From Gymnothorax reevesii (taxonomy: Eukaryota; Chordata; Actinopteri; Anguilliformes; Muraenidae): a DNA stretch of 64,000 nt. The translations under genes and the position numbers were made by a program. Location: contig CM056577.1 in NCBI GenBank assembly GCA_029721435.1, positions 116,124,219-116,188,218 on the forward strand, in the 5' to 3' direction. Of this stretch, positions 33,186 through 45,394 are shown one piece after another. The notes beneath the pieces are model-generated. The model ran no database searches and was not told the origin of the DNA. It worked only from the letters and a program-made list of their open reading frames with translations. The stretch's first letter is position 1, and each line of letters starts with the position of its first letter.

Positions 33186-36100
33186 AATGTACATTTCTAC
33201 GGTTTTTGGGCATTGTTTCCATGTAAAAACTGACGTCGTAGTTAAAATATTTATTGTAATCCATATCTGGCCTTGATTCATGGGTCTGTGTAAAACGGTA
33301 GCTTCGCAGTGTGGTATCTATCAAATGACCTGTACGAGTAAAACTTTGTTTACAAATGTGCAAATGCCCAATGTCTTTCATTGCTCTCAAAGCTTTAGTT
33401 ATCTGGGCGACATGTTTTGGAACGCACAGACATATGCGGTATTTTAATGCTACTCACATCGAAGAACCAGCTCCCCACCCACTCAAATGAAGCACTTTCC
33501 TATAAAGAAATTTGCTGCAGGATGGCATTATTGTCTTCAGTGGCACATATAGGATTTGCCTAACCCAATCGTTGCGATGAGTCTATCGCGGGTCGGGCCC
33601 CCCACTCCCATTTTAAAAACAGGACGGTGGTCTCGCGTCGGAAGTGACTGCGTCTTTTTTCTCTGCCCGTGATATAGAGGACCGATAGAGACACCTAGAG
33701 GCCAAAGAGCGTCATTGTTAGAAGAGTGCCCAGTTGGTGGGCCCGACGGGTGTTGCTAGGCTACAGCCGACCCAAAGACGAGGTGGCAAAGAAGCGTTGC
33801 AAGGCATTGAAATACCAACAAAAAAGTGCTTAGGTTAGCGGGCTTCTATTTTATTTGCCATTAATCTTTTTCCTCCTTTAACAATAACATGATGCAGGTT
33901 TGCCGATAATTATTATATCCCCTGTTTTTGAGTGTGTTAAAGTGATCTGATGCAATGTCTTGGAGATTTTGCTTTTTTTCTGACTTATAGGAAATTGATT
34001 ATTGAGGCTGAATTTTGTCTGGAACTTTAAGCCTAAAATGTTTGATGCATTGTATTCAAACTTGGCATGCATCATCACCATGAGTCCTTGTTAACCTGCA
34101 ATGTTGAAAGTGGTCCAACATATCTTCGTGGACATTTTGCCATTCTTTGACTTAAAAAATGTAGTACTGAGGGGTGAATTTTTCCCAGAGCTTCATTCAA
34201 AAACCGTACAGAGGAATTGTATTTAAATTTGGCTTGCCCTATAATGAGAGCCTGTGCACCCGCAATTTATAAAATAATTGGATTTATTTTCATGGAGATT
34301 TTGTTGTGTTTTGACTCTGAACATTCAGTATTGGGGGAATCATTTGAGTTCACAGTATATGGTAATGACTACTTCAGTCTAATGCCATTTTGAATTTGGG
34401 GGTTATTTCTTAGTCCTGTCTGAGACAGGCACATCCGTAATTTACAGTAGATTCATGGTTAATTATCTGCCTGGCAGTTATGATTGGTGGCCTGTTGTCT
34501 GGACTTTCACCAATTAGCAACCCCCTGATTCAGCTTGGTCTGTTATTTGACTAGTTGGAGATAATTTACTTATTTAATGCAAGTAGGAATACAGCTCAAA
34601 AAGTACTACATGTCCACAGGCATGGTCTTGTACATGTCAAGCATATAGCTATTAATGAAAAAATAATTGTTTTTCATAAGGGATTTGATTGTCACTGTGC
34701 TTGGAACAAAAAACAGGGGTACTCCCGGACAGCGTTTGGGAACCGCTGCATTGCATCATTAGATGCTCATCGTAGAACTTGATTTTATGCTGATGTCATC
34801 CTGCTGAATGTTACGTTAATGAAACGATCGTTTTGAGGTACGCAATCAGGCCTCTGGACCTGGAGTCTTACAGACAATTAAAGATAAAAATCAAGTGTAC
34901 CCCTGCGGCTCGAGGAACATTCCAGTCAAACTGATGCAATGAGCGATTATGCCAAAACGCGGGCTAGATTTCCCCCTGCTGGTACAAATTAAAATTAATC
35001 CTCCGCGCGCCACCGGCTTTTTATTATTATTCTGATGCAAATAGAGAGCGACTTATGAATCAAATGTCAGGCTTCTTGAAGAACCAATAATTTTTGGAAT
35101 ATCTGATAATGAAAATTAATTACGAGCCATGGAAATGAACCTGGTTTTGAATAATTTGTTCTTCGATTATGAGATAAAAATTAAATAGCCTACCATGCGC
35201 TGCAAAATTAGTTAACATTACACAGGCATGCTTTGTTTCATCTTTTGTTGCTGTTTCCCCTGTTTATCAAACGTATCTAAACGAGCACAGATTTGATTTA
35301 AACGCGAAGATATGAGACAGGGAGCGATTTTAACCATCCCCCTTGAAAACGGTTCTATTTCAAGACAACAGTCACATTCTACAGTCCTTTGACCTTCTTC
35401 TGTCGGAAAAGCACAACCCGGACTCTTAAGACACATTTCTTCCCTTTGAGTAATAAATCCAAATGGAAAGAGATGGAAGCATTTCTCATTTCTAAAATAA
35501 TTTGAAGTAATACTACTGGGCACGTGCAAACATACGATCCGAGGAACCAGAACGAGAGCCACACCTCGGGCGAACCTGTTGGGTAGTTAGGCGTTGACTA
35601 TATAATTACTAAAATATATGTAGCCTATGTATGTACCGTCAAGTTCATTATATAACTTTATTTTCATATCACGCAAAGTAATGGCATAATTGACTAGATT
35701 TAAGCTCCACAAATTTAAAAATTCAATGAGTAATTCCGTTCTTCGGCTTTCCAAATGTCAATTAAGTTTTCTAATATGAATGAAAGCCAATGTCATCGCG
35801 CGCCATTTACTTTCAAAAGTAAATTTTTCATGAAACATATGAGTATGATATATTGTACAAAAAAGCGCTTCAAAGCAATAGGCTATTTACACTTTACTCT
35901 TGTGACATAAAAACAAGTTTACGATGATAAAATTTAGCCTTCTGTAGCCTCTACCTCGATAATACGTGGAATAACATCAGTATTATTTCAACACCAAATC
36001 TGAATTCTAGCAAATTATTAAATTTGGCTAGAAATTCAATAGAACTAAACATGGCTAATTTTTTCGACATATTAAATAATCTGAAATTGCACAGCTATTC

Positions 36101-36231
36101 TTTAAAATGCATGTCTTTACAGACGAATTATTACAGCCAATTCGCGCTGTGCCCGTGTTGCGCGCTTCAGATTCGCACCTCTTGCTGCCACTTGGCGTCT
36201 CCAGTCGTCCTCATCAACAAATGCGCAGTTC
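33186..36231. other. Intergenic region hivep1-edn1
   Basis: No gene or clear mobile element. The part 34790-35180, with AT-rich homeodomain-like cores (gaaaattaattacgag, acaattaaagataaaa), is a candidate conserved enhancer. The last kilobase is AT-rich until the edn1 promoter. Confidence 0.45.
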
Positions 36232-36237
36232 TTATCT
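36232..36237 (+). promoter_or_regulatory. GATA-factor motif upstream of edn1
   Basis: TTATCT (AGATAA on the other strand) about 155 bp upstream of the inferred start. The human EDN1 promoter has a functional GATA site at about -136, so the position is suggestive; the motif is short. Confidence 0.4.
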
Positions 36238-36357
36238 TAGTCTGCAGGCAGCGTGCTTGTCGGAGAATGTTAACAAACGGCATTGTCTACTAAAAAGTCA
36301 GAGTACAAAATTGTTTACACGCGTCTGAGGGAGCAGAAGGGGGGGGGGGTGTTCGCA

Positions 36358-36363
36358 TATATA
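36358..36363 (+). promoter_or_regulatory. edn1: TATA box of edn1 (probable)
   Basis: TATATA 225 bp before the edn1 ATG, just after a G10 run. It would place transcription start near 36388 and give a 5' UTR of about 195 bp, close to the size known in mammals, where EDN1 also has a TATA promoter. Confidence 0.6.
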
Positions 36364-36582
36364 GGACATGGCAGCAACTGTAGTATAATTACTAAGCGCA
36401 CAGCCCAAGGGGAAGCACTCGTGCTCAATTTAGGCTTCACAGAAGCGGGGGTTTTCTTTCATTTGAAGAAGTGGCTTAACATTTTAGTGCATTTTCCAAA
36501 CTGCTTTAATCTACCTATTATATGGAATACATTATTTTTGGAACAGAATATCTCACGAAGCAATCAAAAACTGAAAATCAGA

Positions 36583-36643
36583 ATGAAATTTCGCACGGCT
36601 ATCTCTGTGATTTCCATCATTATCGCTGGTCTTTTACAGACAG
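36583..36643 (+). CDS. edn1: edn1 exon 1 coding part (signal peptide)
   Basis: The ATG at 36583 opens [20 protein letters not shown], a short basic N-region followed by a hydrophobic core. The donor is gtaagt at 36644, and the exon ends one base into a codon. The length and phase are as expected for an endothelin first coding exon. Confidence 0.9.
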
Positions 36644-39112
36644 GTAAGTTCTAGCTGACTCATTTCAGAGTTCAAGAATGCTGAAGAATGCAAAAACGAG
36701 TGAATTTGATCGCCAGAACTGTAGAAACAAAGTCTGGGGAAATTTTGTTGGTATATATGCACCAGTGACTTGTCCAAATCAAAGCCATGTATGATTTAAT
36801 ACGTTTTCATTCGGTAATATAATGAGATCAGGGAAAAGAAAATAAGGAGAAAAAAGTGAAATGAATGAGCTTCTCGCGTTTAGAAAAATACAAGCAACAG
36901 TAGAAAAGACATATCTGAACTTTAAAGGCATTAGACTTCATACATCATCTTGCGGGTTCAGGTGCGGACAGACCTTGCGTTTATCAAATTATAGTAGGCT
37001 AAGTGCTAACAGCTTAGTTACTGGACTAAACCAAATACCCGCCTGCGCAGTGTGTATTAATTAATGAATTTCGTAAAACATTAGGCTGTAAATAAAACAC
37101 AGGTTCTCCTGTAGCCTAATCTCCCCACCCGTAGCTATAGAGCATAATCGACACGTCTTGATGAAAGTTCAGCCTACTGTCATGGACTGTTCCCTCATAC
37201 GTTACAATAACTTTGCGTACTGTTTCCATCAGCTGTAACCGCAATACCGATGTCTCAGGAGACGGAGCCAATGACCATCTCGCGACCGTCACCGCGCCAC
37301 ATCAGGACAAAGCGATGCTCCTGCTCCACGTTCTTGGACAAGGAGTGCGTTTACTTCTGTCATCTCGACATCATATGGGTCAACACGCCAGAGTAAGAGC
37401 TCTTGCGGATTACAATGATATTTGTTTTAACGAACACACTCTGACTAATGAATCTAAATTTCCTTGAATGTAATATTTTATTATGATTATTTTTATTATT
37501 CAGACGCACAGTGTCGTACGGTCTGGGAAGTGGTCCTCGAAAGAAGCGCTCGCTCGAGAAGCCCCAGCCACTCGCACGCGCACAGCAAAGAAGACGCTGT
37601 CAGTGCACGGACAAAGAAGACAGCACGTGCTTGAAGTTTTGTCAACCAGATCATATCCCAGCTCGGTACGTTTCAGAAATGTCAGTCCGACATTTGAAGG
37701 AATGTATAAAAGGAATCATATATTGATTAAAATCCGGAGTTCGACATGTATATTTAGGAGTATGATTTGTCGAATATGATTTGCCTTGGACTTCCCAATT
37801 TGTTTAATTTTTGTTATTCAACGTTTGGCTGTATTTAATGTTGACCACTATTCCCAGGGCGAAATCCTTTTTCACCCTAAAAATGCTTAGTTTTTGGTTG
37901 CCTGCAGATATGGATTTTTATCGATACGTTTTCATTCTTGGTTATTTATTTATTTTTTATTTATTTTTATTTTCCAGCCCTTGTGTAATTATGAGGCTTT
38001 GTATGTTTCGTACTTCATTCTCGCTAATATGCGCTTTTCACTCACAGGTTGCACGCAGCTAATCTTCCCGCCCAGGGCAGTGGATGCGCCGCGTGGCAAT
38101 GCTTGTACAACCTGGCAGCCGACAAGAGTGAGATTAAACGGTAAGAAAAATAATAATAATAATCCTGCGAAGAAAAGAAAATACCAGATCTATTTGCCAA
38201 ATAACTGTACAATGTAATTACAGTCTCAGGGCAGATGCATCTCGAGCAAGGCATAATCTTCAGCAAGTGAAATTTACAGAAACTTGAAGAGATTACCAGC
38301 AGAGATGAGTGAGGAGCACTTAGAGATTTGGCACTGCTAGTTAAGGGGGATACTGGCTTGATGCTAGAAGGCTGAGAATAACGAGAAAAAAGATGGCTGA
38401 GAATAAAGCATAAAACATTTAAAAAACAAATTTATCTCTTACAAATCATCAAAGTAGCAACAGTTGATAGGAGATGTCAGAAGCCCTGACAATAACATGA
38501 AGAGGAAAGGTTCCTAGTGTTAGCTTTGGTCATGTAGAATCTTGTTGAAAGGCAAAACTGAAAAATCTACGGCGCCAATGTCTTTTATTTTGACAGCTCA
38601 ATGAAATGACAAAAATACCCCTCAATTTGCCTCTCATTTGGTTTCCACATCTAATTCTAGGTCAAATCGACTGGCTAAAATGGGTCGGTGGCAACAGTAT
38701 GAGTGATGATCTGTGTTTGGAGCTATTCCCCTTCTAATAATAGAAAGTTCACAGCAGCACTTAATCCTGAAAAGTTTAACTAATGAAACATTGGCCAGAA
38801 AATCATCTGACAAAAAAAATGCATTTATGGTTATTATTTTGCATCACACAACAGGTTTTTAAGGAAACGACAAATCATGCTGAAACTCGGGTATAGTCAT
38901 CATGGTGTGACAGGGTTAAGATCAGGCTGAAGAATATTTACTGCATTCTTTTCAGTGATGGGATAATAACTGCTTGATTCTTATTTTCTCCCAGGACGAA
39001 GCGTGATAAATTGAGGGGCAAGATGCGGGCGGCTGCCCTGAGGAACATCTGGAGGGCTATTGGTTTGCAGAGGGTACGGGGACGGGGGCGCGCCGACAAA
39101 AACACGGCCTGA
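36583..39112 (+). CDS. edn1: Preproendothelin-1, complete, five coding exons
   Basis: Precursor of endothelin-1, a secreted 21-residue vasoconstrictor and pharyngeal-arch patterning peptide acting on Ednra/Ednrb receptors. Exons: 36583-36643, 37233-37392, 37504-37665, 38048-38140, 38995-39112; all junctions are GT..AG and phases agree, giving 197 residues (human 212). Residues 1 to about 20 form a hydrophobic signal peptide. Mature endothelin is residues 49-69, preceded by the furin-type site RTKR and followed by VNTPE; Trp69-Val70 is the converting-enzyme site. The big-endothelin end is at RKKRS (86-90). A second endothelin-like Cys cluster (C106, C108, C116, C120) repeats the C-x-C-x7-C-x3-C spacing. 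EDN1 rather than EDN2/3 is favoured by the peptide sequence and by hivep1 as upstream neighbour. Confidence 0.95.
37233..37392 (+). CDS. edn1: edn1 exon 2 (propeptide and mature endothelin-1)
   Basis: Acceptor tttccatcag, donor gtaaga. It encodes the N-terminal propeptide, the RTKR cleavage site and the whole active peptide with Cys residues 49, 51, 59 and 63, ending in VNTPE. Confidence 0.94.
37316..37378 (+). other. edn1: Mature endothelin-1 peptide
   Basis: Twenty-one codons from the first Cys to the Trp. The C-terminal half [14 protein letters not shown] is identical to human ET-1. Residues 5-7 read Thr-Phe-Leu where human ET-1 has Ser-Leu-Met (human from memory). The four cysteines form the usual two disulphides (1-15, 3-11). 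Confidence 0.93.
37504..37665 (+). CDS. edn1: edn1 exon 3 (big-endothelin end, endothelin-like peptide)
   Basis: Acceptor tattattcag, donor gtacgt. It encodes [16 protein letters not shown], closing big endothelin with a polybasic processing site, then [18 protein letters not shown], the inactive endothelin-like repeat found in all preproendothelins. Confidence 0.92.
38048..38140 (+). CDS. edn1: edn1 exon 4
   Basis: A 93-bp exon, acceptor cactcacag, donor gtaaga, phase 2 on both sides. It encodes a propeptide segment with two cysteines ([19 protein letters not shown]) comparable in position to the Cys-containing segment of the human precursor tail. Confidence 0.82.
38995..39112 (+). CDS. edn1: edn1 exon 5, C-terminus
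   Basis: Acceptor ttttctcccag, stop TGA at 39110-39112. It encodes an Arg/Lys-rich tail, like the basic C-terminal propeptide of other preproendothelins. Sequence conservation is low here; the frame and the splice sites support it. Confidence 0.8.
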
Positions 39113-40040
39113 GTCCTACTTCTCTCTGCCCTATCACAAAAGGGGTGCGAAGACCACAATGGACCAATGAGCAGGAGCTCCCCGCCTCCTGGTTGACATC
39201 TCCAGACGGACTGCCCTTTGAAACCCCTCACTCCAGTGTGCATAAGAAAGGGGGGTTCGGTCACAGCTGGACAGACGTGTCATCATCTCAAGCTCACGTG
39301 CGGATCGATCTAGATCGAGATTTGATGGATGCACAGTACAAGAACTACAGTGCGGGACCCAAATGCCTCTCCCTCTTTCCTGACAAGGTCATCCAGTAGC
39401 ATTTACCCAACACTTCCCTCTTTGAAATGCTAAAGCTACCTCTTACTATACGCCCTGCTGTAGCACAGAAGTCGCCTGTTTTCTTCAGACAGTACAACTG
39501 TCAGCGTGTAAATGAAAAAAATGACTTCAATGGAGGTGAAGAAGACTGTAGTGTAAAATGATACTTAACCGCACTGTCTCTTGTCCAAGTGATGGTGCTC
39601 TCAATTCCAACTGGAAATAAATGGACAATTTCTAGCAAAGCAACAGCGGAAACTGTGTCCCCCATGGAAGAAACCAAATGAACATCCTCAAGACCATCAT
39701 AGATAAGCCTCATCTGGGGACTTTTCTGAGTTCTTGTTATTGCTTTAAAGATGCCAGCATTATGAATGAGCAATCCAACATGGGACTGGGGTTTTTCTAA
39801 GCTTGGCCCAAATCTGTGTTGTATGAAATACATAGTAGCTTTCTATACACATTGTATAATGCCAAATATGCAAGTTGCAGTCATATTGTAATGCACATTT
39901 CCTTCATCAGAGTTTACTCATGTTAAATATGCATTGGAACTTGGCCATATTGGTCTATGATTTTCACTGTTTGTCATTTCTGTGAAATGGCTCGACAAAT
40001 TAATGCCATATAAAAGGCATACTGTAAGAAATTAAAAAAA
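39113..40040 (+). other. edn1: edn1 3' UTR (probable), alternative poly(A) signals
   Basis: Follows the edn1 stop. AATAAA at 39616-39621 and ATTAAA at 40031-40036 are candidate signals, giving 3' UTRs of about 0.5 or 0.9 kb. An ATTTA near 39400 is compatible with the unstable mRNA known for endothelin-1. Confidence 0.45.
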
Positions 40041-41902
40041 AAAGATTTCCTATTTAAACTGCATCCTCACGTTTCATTTCCTCCAATCACAGGATGGTTT
40101 CTTTGAACACAGTTTGGGTGAACCTCCAGGGATGCCGGTGTGCAAATGTGAGGACCTGAGACACAGAGCGAGATGAAATGTGATTGGTCCACCTTGGGCA
40201 TGACAATGCCCAATGGCAGCATATTTTATTGATGAGGTTAGATGTTAAAGGACTGCAGGACAGCACTTGGGGCTTATTGCAATAACTTGTCCCCTGTCTT
40301 TGCTCCTGCCTGCATTGAAGTCCATCATCATAAAGGAGATTCCAATGCATGAAACAAGTTAGGGAAAAATGCATCATAGGATTTCTGGGGACATCTTGAG
40401 CACAGAAAGATGTGACCATCCTTGTTTAAATTTATGTTATAAACAATAATTTGTGGCAAATAAACAACTGGCCTATAATTCTGCTTCAGGGTAAAACCGG
40501 CAAAAAAAAAAAGTCTCAAATCTGGCATATGGATTGAGGAAAAAGAGCTCTTTTAGGTTGTACTGAGTAATCCAAATAACTTCCATTGTGCAGTTCTGTT
40601 ATATCACACAGGGAACCCATTTTCTGGTTGTAGAAATGAGCAGGAGAGTATTTCTTATTTACTGGGGACCTTTAGCACTGTTTACTGGGTTAGCAGGAAC
40701 TGAGAGCAACACTTACAAAGCAGTGCCAGACAAACACATTTATCAGAGCCAGTGTCGTCTGAAACAGGCACAGACAGACTGCAGAGAACAGTGCCTTTTC
40801 CTGGGGCTTTAGCTAAAGTGCTGCATCGCTCACATCAGTAAGTAGCTCTATAAGTAAGAGCTGGAAAGCCAAAGGAACCCGCATGGCCGTGTGTAAAATC
40901 TCCCATAATGAGAGTACAGGGTGCTTTCAGACTCCGGAGGATTACCTGCAAAAAAAAAGCACTATAACACAATCAACCCCCTCAGCATCCCATACTGGCA
41001 CACCAAACCCATTCAGTCAGCAAACGCCCGCAGTTTTCTTCAGGTGCCTGAAAAAAAATGCTGAAGGTTTCCCACTTTTGCAGAATATGTTTGTAAGAGC
41101 ACTTTTTGCCCCTAAGTTTTGAAGTTTGTGACTTGGAACACCAGTGCTGTCATTATCTGCAGTTCTGTTACATCACCACCGGAATTTTCAGCAAAGAACA
41201 TTCTAGTCACCGCTCAAGCAGTTTAATTAAATAAAAATGTTAATGCGTGAGAAAAGGTGGAGTCCACGCGGCACGCCCAGGTGAAGCATCTGAGTGGAAT
41301 TCGCAGCAGTCTTCTCCAAGAGTCCTCAGAGGTGATGCGCTACATCGACCTTGTAGTGTGACACAGGGAGAGCAGGGCTTCGGTTAGCTGGATAATTCTC
41401 ACTCTTCAGTCCTCCCGGCTATCAGTCGCCCACAGTCTGCTTGCGCTAGCTACATGGGCTGAGGAGTTCACCGGTCCAGCACTGCCATATTAAACATGCA
41501 AACTGTCCTTAGGACTGCAGCCTACAGAGGCGTGGGTTGCTTATTTAGACCAGTGCACAACTTCAGTAAAAGGGTGTGCACAGTAAGTACATGACTTAAG
41601 CGCTTGAGTGCGATGTCAAACACCAAACACAGCAGCCAAGTTTCAGATAACGGCAAAAGTGCAACCCCCCTGACTTCACTTTCAACCAGTGGAACTGCAT
41701 CAGCCCTTCAATTCATTCGTTCAGGTAATGCCTCGCGGACGAAACAATACATCACTCTCTGTAAAGACATAAATTATCAAACCAACAGTTGCAGATAAGT
41801 ATTTTATGGGTTCAGGATTGCAGTTCCAATTCCAGAGTCATGGACAATATGTATAGCCCAAGGGCAGCCCCACATGAATTTAGCACATTCCTATTTGCCG
41901 AA

Positions 41903-41935
<33 letters not shown>

Positions 41936-44220
41936 ACTGATGAACTTTATTCATTTTTTTGCCCCAGAACACCAAGATGGTGGCAATATTGAAGAAGACC
42001 ATCAGGGCTTTCCACTCATTTGTACAAATTTCATTCCAGTACCCTCCATGTGCTTCAGGAGCAGGGCACAGTGTGCCGCACAAGCTAAGTTTCCAGTTTA
42101 GCAGGCGTTGCTGTGGTCTAAGAAGAGAGAGGTATACAGTCTCTGAATTGTAGAGCGTTACCCTATGCCTGCCCTCCTCGTCCTATGGGAGCCATAGTAG
42201 TCGTTACTTCCAGCTGGCGTGCTCCAATCAGCATTAATCACGCCCTGGGAGTCACTTTTGACCCAGACCCTCCCTCACAAAATGGACCACCGAATACTAA
42301 AGCAGATCTCCCTAATTCCTTGTTAAGTCTCTGACCCTGCTCCAGGTATTGTCCTGGAAATGAGTATCTCTCCCTCCCTCTCTGGAGTAGCACCCCCCCG
42401 CCCCCTCTACTAGCTGACTCATTTAACATTTGATTGACTGTCATGACCCTTGACCTGGAAGGTAAAGCCAACTGTTCATCCTTTTCCCTATTATTGCTGG
42501 GGACAACTGACAATGGTTATATGGCCTGCATAGCTCCAGGGGTGTATACACGGGATTATACTGCCCTCAACCCTTATATGACGAAACCTCCAGGCCCATC
42601 TTAAGACCCACCCGGGACTAACCTGTTTCTCAGTTTCAATTCTATTAGCACTGGAACATCCAAGGGTTAGAATACCAGCATAAAGCAAACTTTATTGCTA
42701 TCATAAATGCACAAATCTGGGCGATTGCAAAGCAAACAATTAAAATTATTTTAAGATGATGGTAGATTTTTTTTTGCTTTATTTTACTTGTTTGCTAGGC
42801 TAGTCAACATGTCTCATATAAACTGCTGAGTACCAGCTGTTCTGTGTCAGAGCTAGGATTCGATAGTCCCACCAGTCAGTATCTCAGCCAGTAACAGTCA
42901 ATTCCGGTTGTCTTCACGATAACCAGGGGAAACCTTGTTGGTAGTTCTTCCTTGATTTGGACAGAGGGAGCCTTTCAGTCCAATTGAATGATAAATTCAA
43001 GTTTGGTGAAAATGGATAAAAACAATTTGCGGTGGTCTAGCCGAAAAAAGCATTGTTTCAGCTTTAAAGCTCTTTTACTGTGAGTTTGCACCTATGGCAG
43101 AGCTGCCTCATCAATTAGTTAGTCAGTCATAGAGCTTTAAAAGAGAGTTGGCGAGAGAAGACTTGATGTGACATTCAGTGGTGCCTCGACGATCTCTGGC
43201 TGAAGGTATGGGACAGCAGCAACAACTAAAAAATGGCTAAAAGTTAGCCGGCCTCTTAACCAAAGTGATTGACAGCCCAGCTAAGTACTGTGAATCCATT
43301 ATAAGCACATAAGGGACTGTGCCGCTGTACTCGAGGCAAATGAAGGAGCACTTCTTAAAAGGAGTCTTCAAGAACACCCAAATCTTTCACATGTTTTAAA
43401 TTGCTCTCTAAACTATTATGTCACTCCACCAACAACTCCTGTCTGACAGCACTGTACTTGTTCCTACATGCAGTGGAGAAAAATGCAAGGCAAATATGAA
43501 GTAAAAACAAAACAGCCTTCCCAGACGGGATGGGTTAGACAGTAAAGTTCCCTCAGGTTCCTGATGCCCTTTTCGGAATTGAATATCAGTGCTATGAAGA
43601 GTAACACAAGCAATACTATCTTGCAGCAATGGCGTCAACCAAGGCGTATAAAGGAATTCAATATTTCCAACTTATCAGTTCAGTATCTTATGATAGTTCC
43701 AAATGTTCATGTGAGATCCTGTTTTTTTTTTTTGTTCTTTCGCATTCATAACATTTCCAAAAAAATAGCAGCTTTGTAGAGCTCAAAACTTAATCTCGCT
43801 TTTTTCTTTTTTTTAAGATGCGTTCAGGTGCAGGTCGTTTCAATTCAGTCGTGATTTCTAGCGCAGTATTTCTCCCAAAGGACTGACACTTTTGGAGAGC
43901 TTTGACTAGCGGCCAGTTATTTTTGCTGTGTTTTAGCATCTGGAGTTCAATAAGTTGTCATAATATTTTTTTTTGTGGTAAATAATTTATTGCAGTTTTC
44001 AAGTCCAACACACCCAAGATTCAGGCACCAATTATTTGACCCCTTTGGCACCCCTTTGGTATCCTCACTTTGTTTCGGACACTTCTGTATCAGCAAGCTG
44101 CTGGGTCTATCTTTTTCAGCAGGACCATGCTGCTAAGTAGTATTCAAAGTACTTTGTAACAGCACTGACCTCTCTGGATGCTTTTCCATTTGTGGCTCAG
44201 AGGCAAGACATTTTTCAGGA
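40041..44220. other. Intergenic, gene-free
   Basis: No exon with splice context or homology. An (AAAT)n run of seven units lies at 41909-41935. The rest appears to be unique sequence. Confidence 0.45.
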
Positions 44221-44566
44221 AGGGTGGCAAGGTGGTGCAGTGGGTAGCACTGCCGCCTCACTGCAAGAAGTTTGTGGATTTGAATCGGGCTTGGGGCCCG
44301 TCTGTGTGGAGTTTGCCTGCCCTCCTCATGTTAGTATGGGTTTCCTCTAGATAGCTCTACTTCAGTTTTCTCCCACATTTTTGAGACATGAATATCAGGC
44401 TATTTGAAGACTCTAAATTGCCGGTGTGTAGTGAATGATGTGTGCGCTCTGCAATGGATTCGTGAGCTGTCCAGGGTGTGTCCCTGCCTTTCGCCCGCAG
44501 TCAGTTGGGACAGGCTCCAGCTCCCCCGCCACCCTAGTGAGGGAAAAGCAGTATTGATGATGGATG
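44221..44566 (+). mobile_element. tRNA-headed SINE, + orientation
   Basis: The head gtggcaaggtggtgcagtgg, a decayed B box (ggatttgaatcgg, 44276-44288), a tgtgtggagtttgcctgcc block, then gggacaggctccagctcccc and a gatgatggatg tail: the widespread fish SINE layout. The head is shared with the copy at 10612-10950. Confidence 0.75.
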
Positions 44567-45125
44567 CACCATTTCCAAGAATGTTTCTAATATTCTGTCC
44601 ACTCCCTGTACAGCATATATTTTTGATTACAACACTAGACAACAAAGTAGCAAGATAATGTATTTTAAATTGCTGAAAGAAAAATAATGAATTTACAGTC
44701 ATGGAAAATCTTCCCACTTTGACAGTCTTGAAGTAAACTTACACTCTGCGTTCTATGGGCTCGTCATGAACCTTCTGCCTTCACCCCATCCTCTATACCA
44801 ACGTAGTTGTACAAACCTCCCAGCTGCAACACTTCTTTTGTGTCTGGGATAGAGGAAACGCCACATACCAACAACAGTCAGTTCCGTGCGGTTAGCTCCC
44901 AATGGATAAGTCATTTATTACCTAACCGCAAACAGACATTTGATTGAATATTTTATGCACACATCACAGAACCAGAAGATACATCATATTTTGGAATGAA
45001 CATGCAATTGTGTATCCAAGGAAATGGTACGTGTGTTGATTTTACTTGGTTTCCTGTGTTGCACAATTACAGGGACTTTTTTTATCTTTAACTATTTATG
45101 TATTCATTCGTTGTGTATATAATAC

Positions 45126-45240
45126 AGCATCCTCCATAATTATTGGCACCCCTGGTTAAGATGTGTTCTTTAGCTTCTAATAAATTCAGTTTTTTTCTAA
45201 ATAATATAGGGCCACAATGAAAAAAAGAGGAAAATCCAAC
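45126..45240 (+). mobile_element. Single end of a Tc1 element
   Basis: cctccataattattggcacc followed by cctggttaagatgtgtt is the same terminal repeat as in the element at 62596-63912. No second end or transposase follows; it is cut off near 45240. Confidence 0.7.
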
Positions 45241-45350
45241 CTTAATGTTTATGACATAATGTTTATGACACGTTCATGACTGTGTCATGTAACAATTATG
45301 ACAGTGTCATGTCACTCTTATGACGATACCTTCAAGTAAAGTGTAACCGA
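45241..45350. repeat. Repetitive tttatgac/atgacagtgtcatg sequence (MITE-like)
   Basis: Short palindromic phrases (atgacagtgtcat, catgactgtgtcatg) recur and end in caagtaaagtgtaacc, a terminus seen in fish MITEs. Confidence 0.5.
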
Positions 45351-45394
45351 AAAAAGTGTATCTGAGGCGGAGTGCAGTCTTGAATCGCTTCGAA

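Larger units (their letters stand above)
36644..38994 (+). other. edn1 introns
   Basis: Four introns of 589, 111, 382 and 854 bp, all GT..AG. The last contains no recognisable repeat. Confidence 0.8.

Noticed and set aside
36024..36328. Small open frames just upstream of edn1
   Set aside because: They lie in the promoter region before the TATA box and have no homology.
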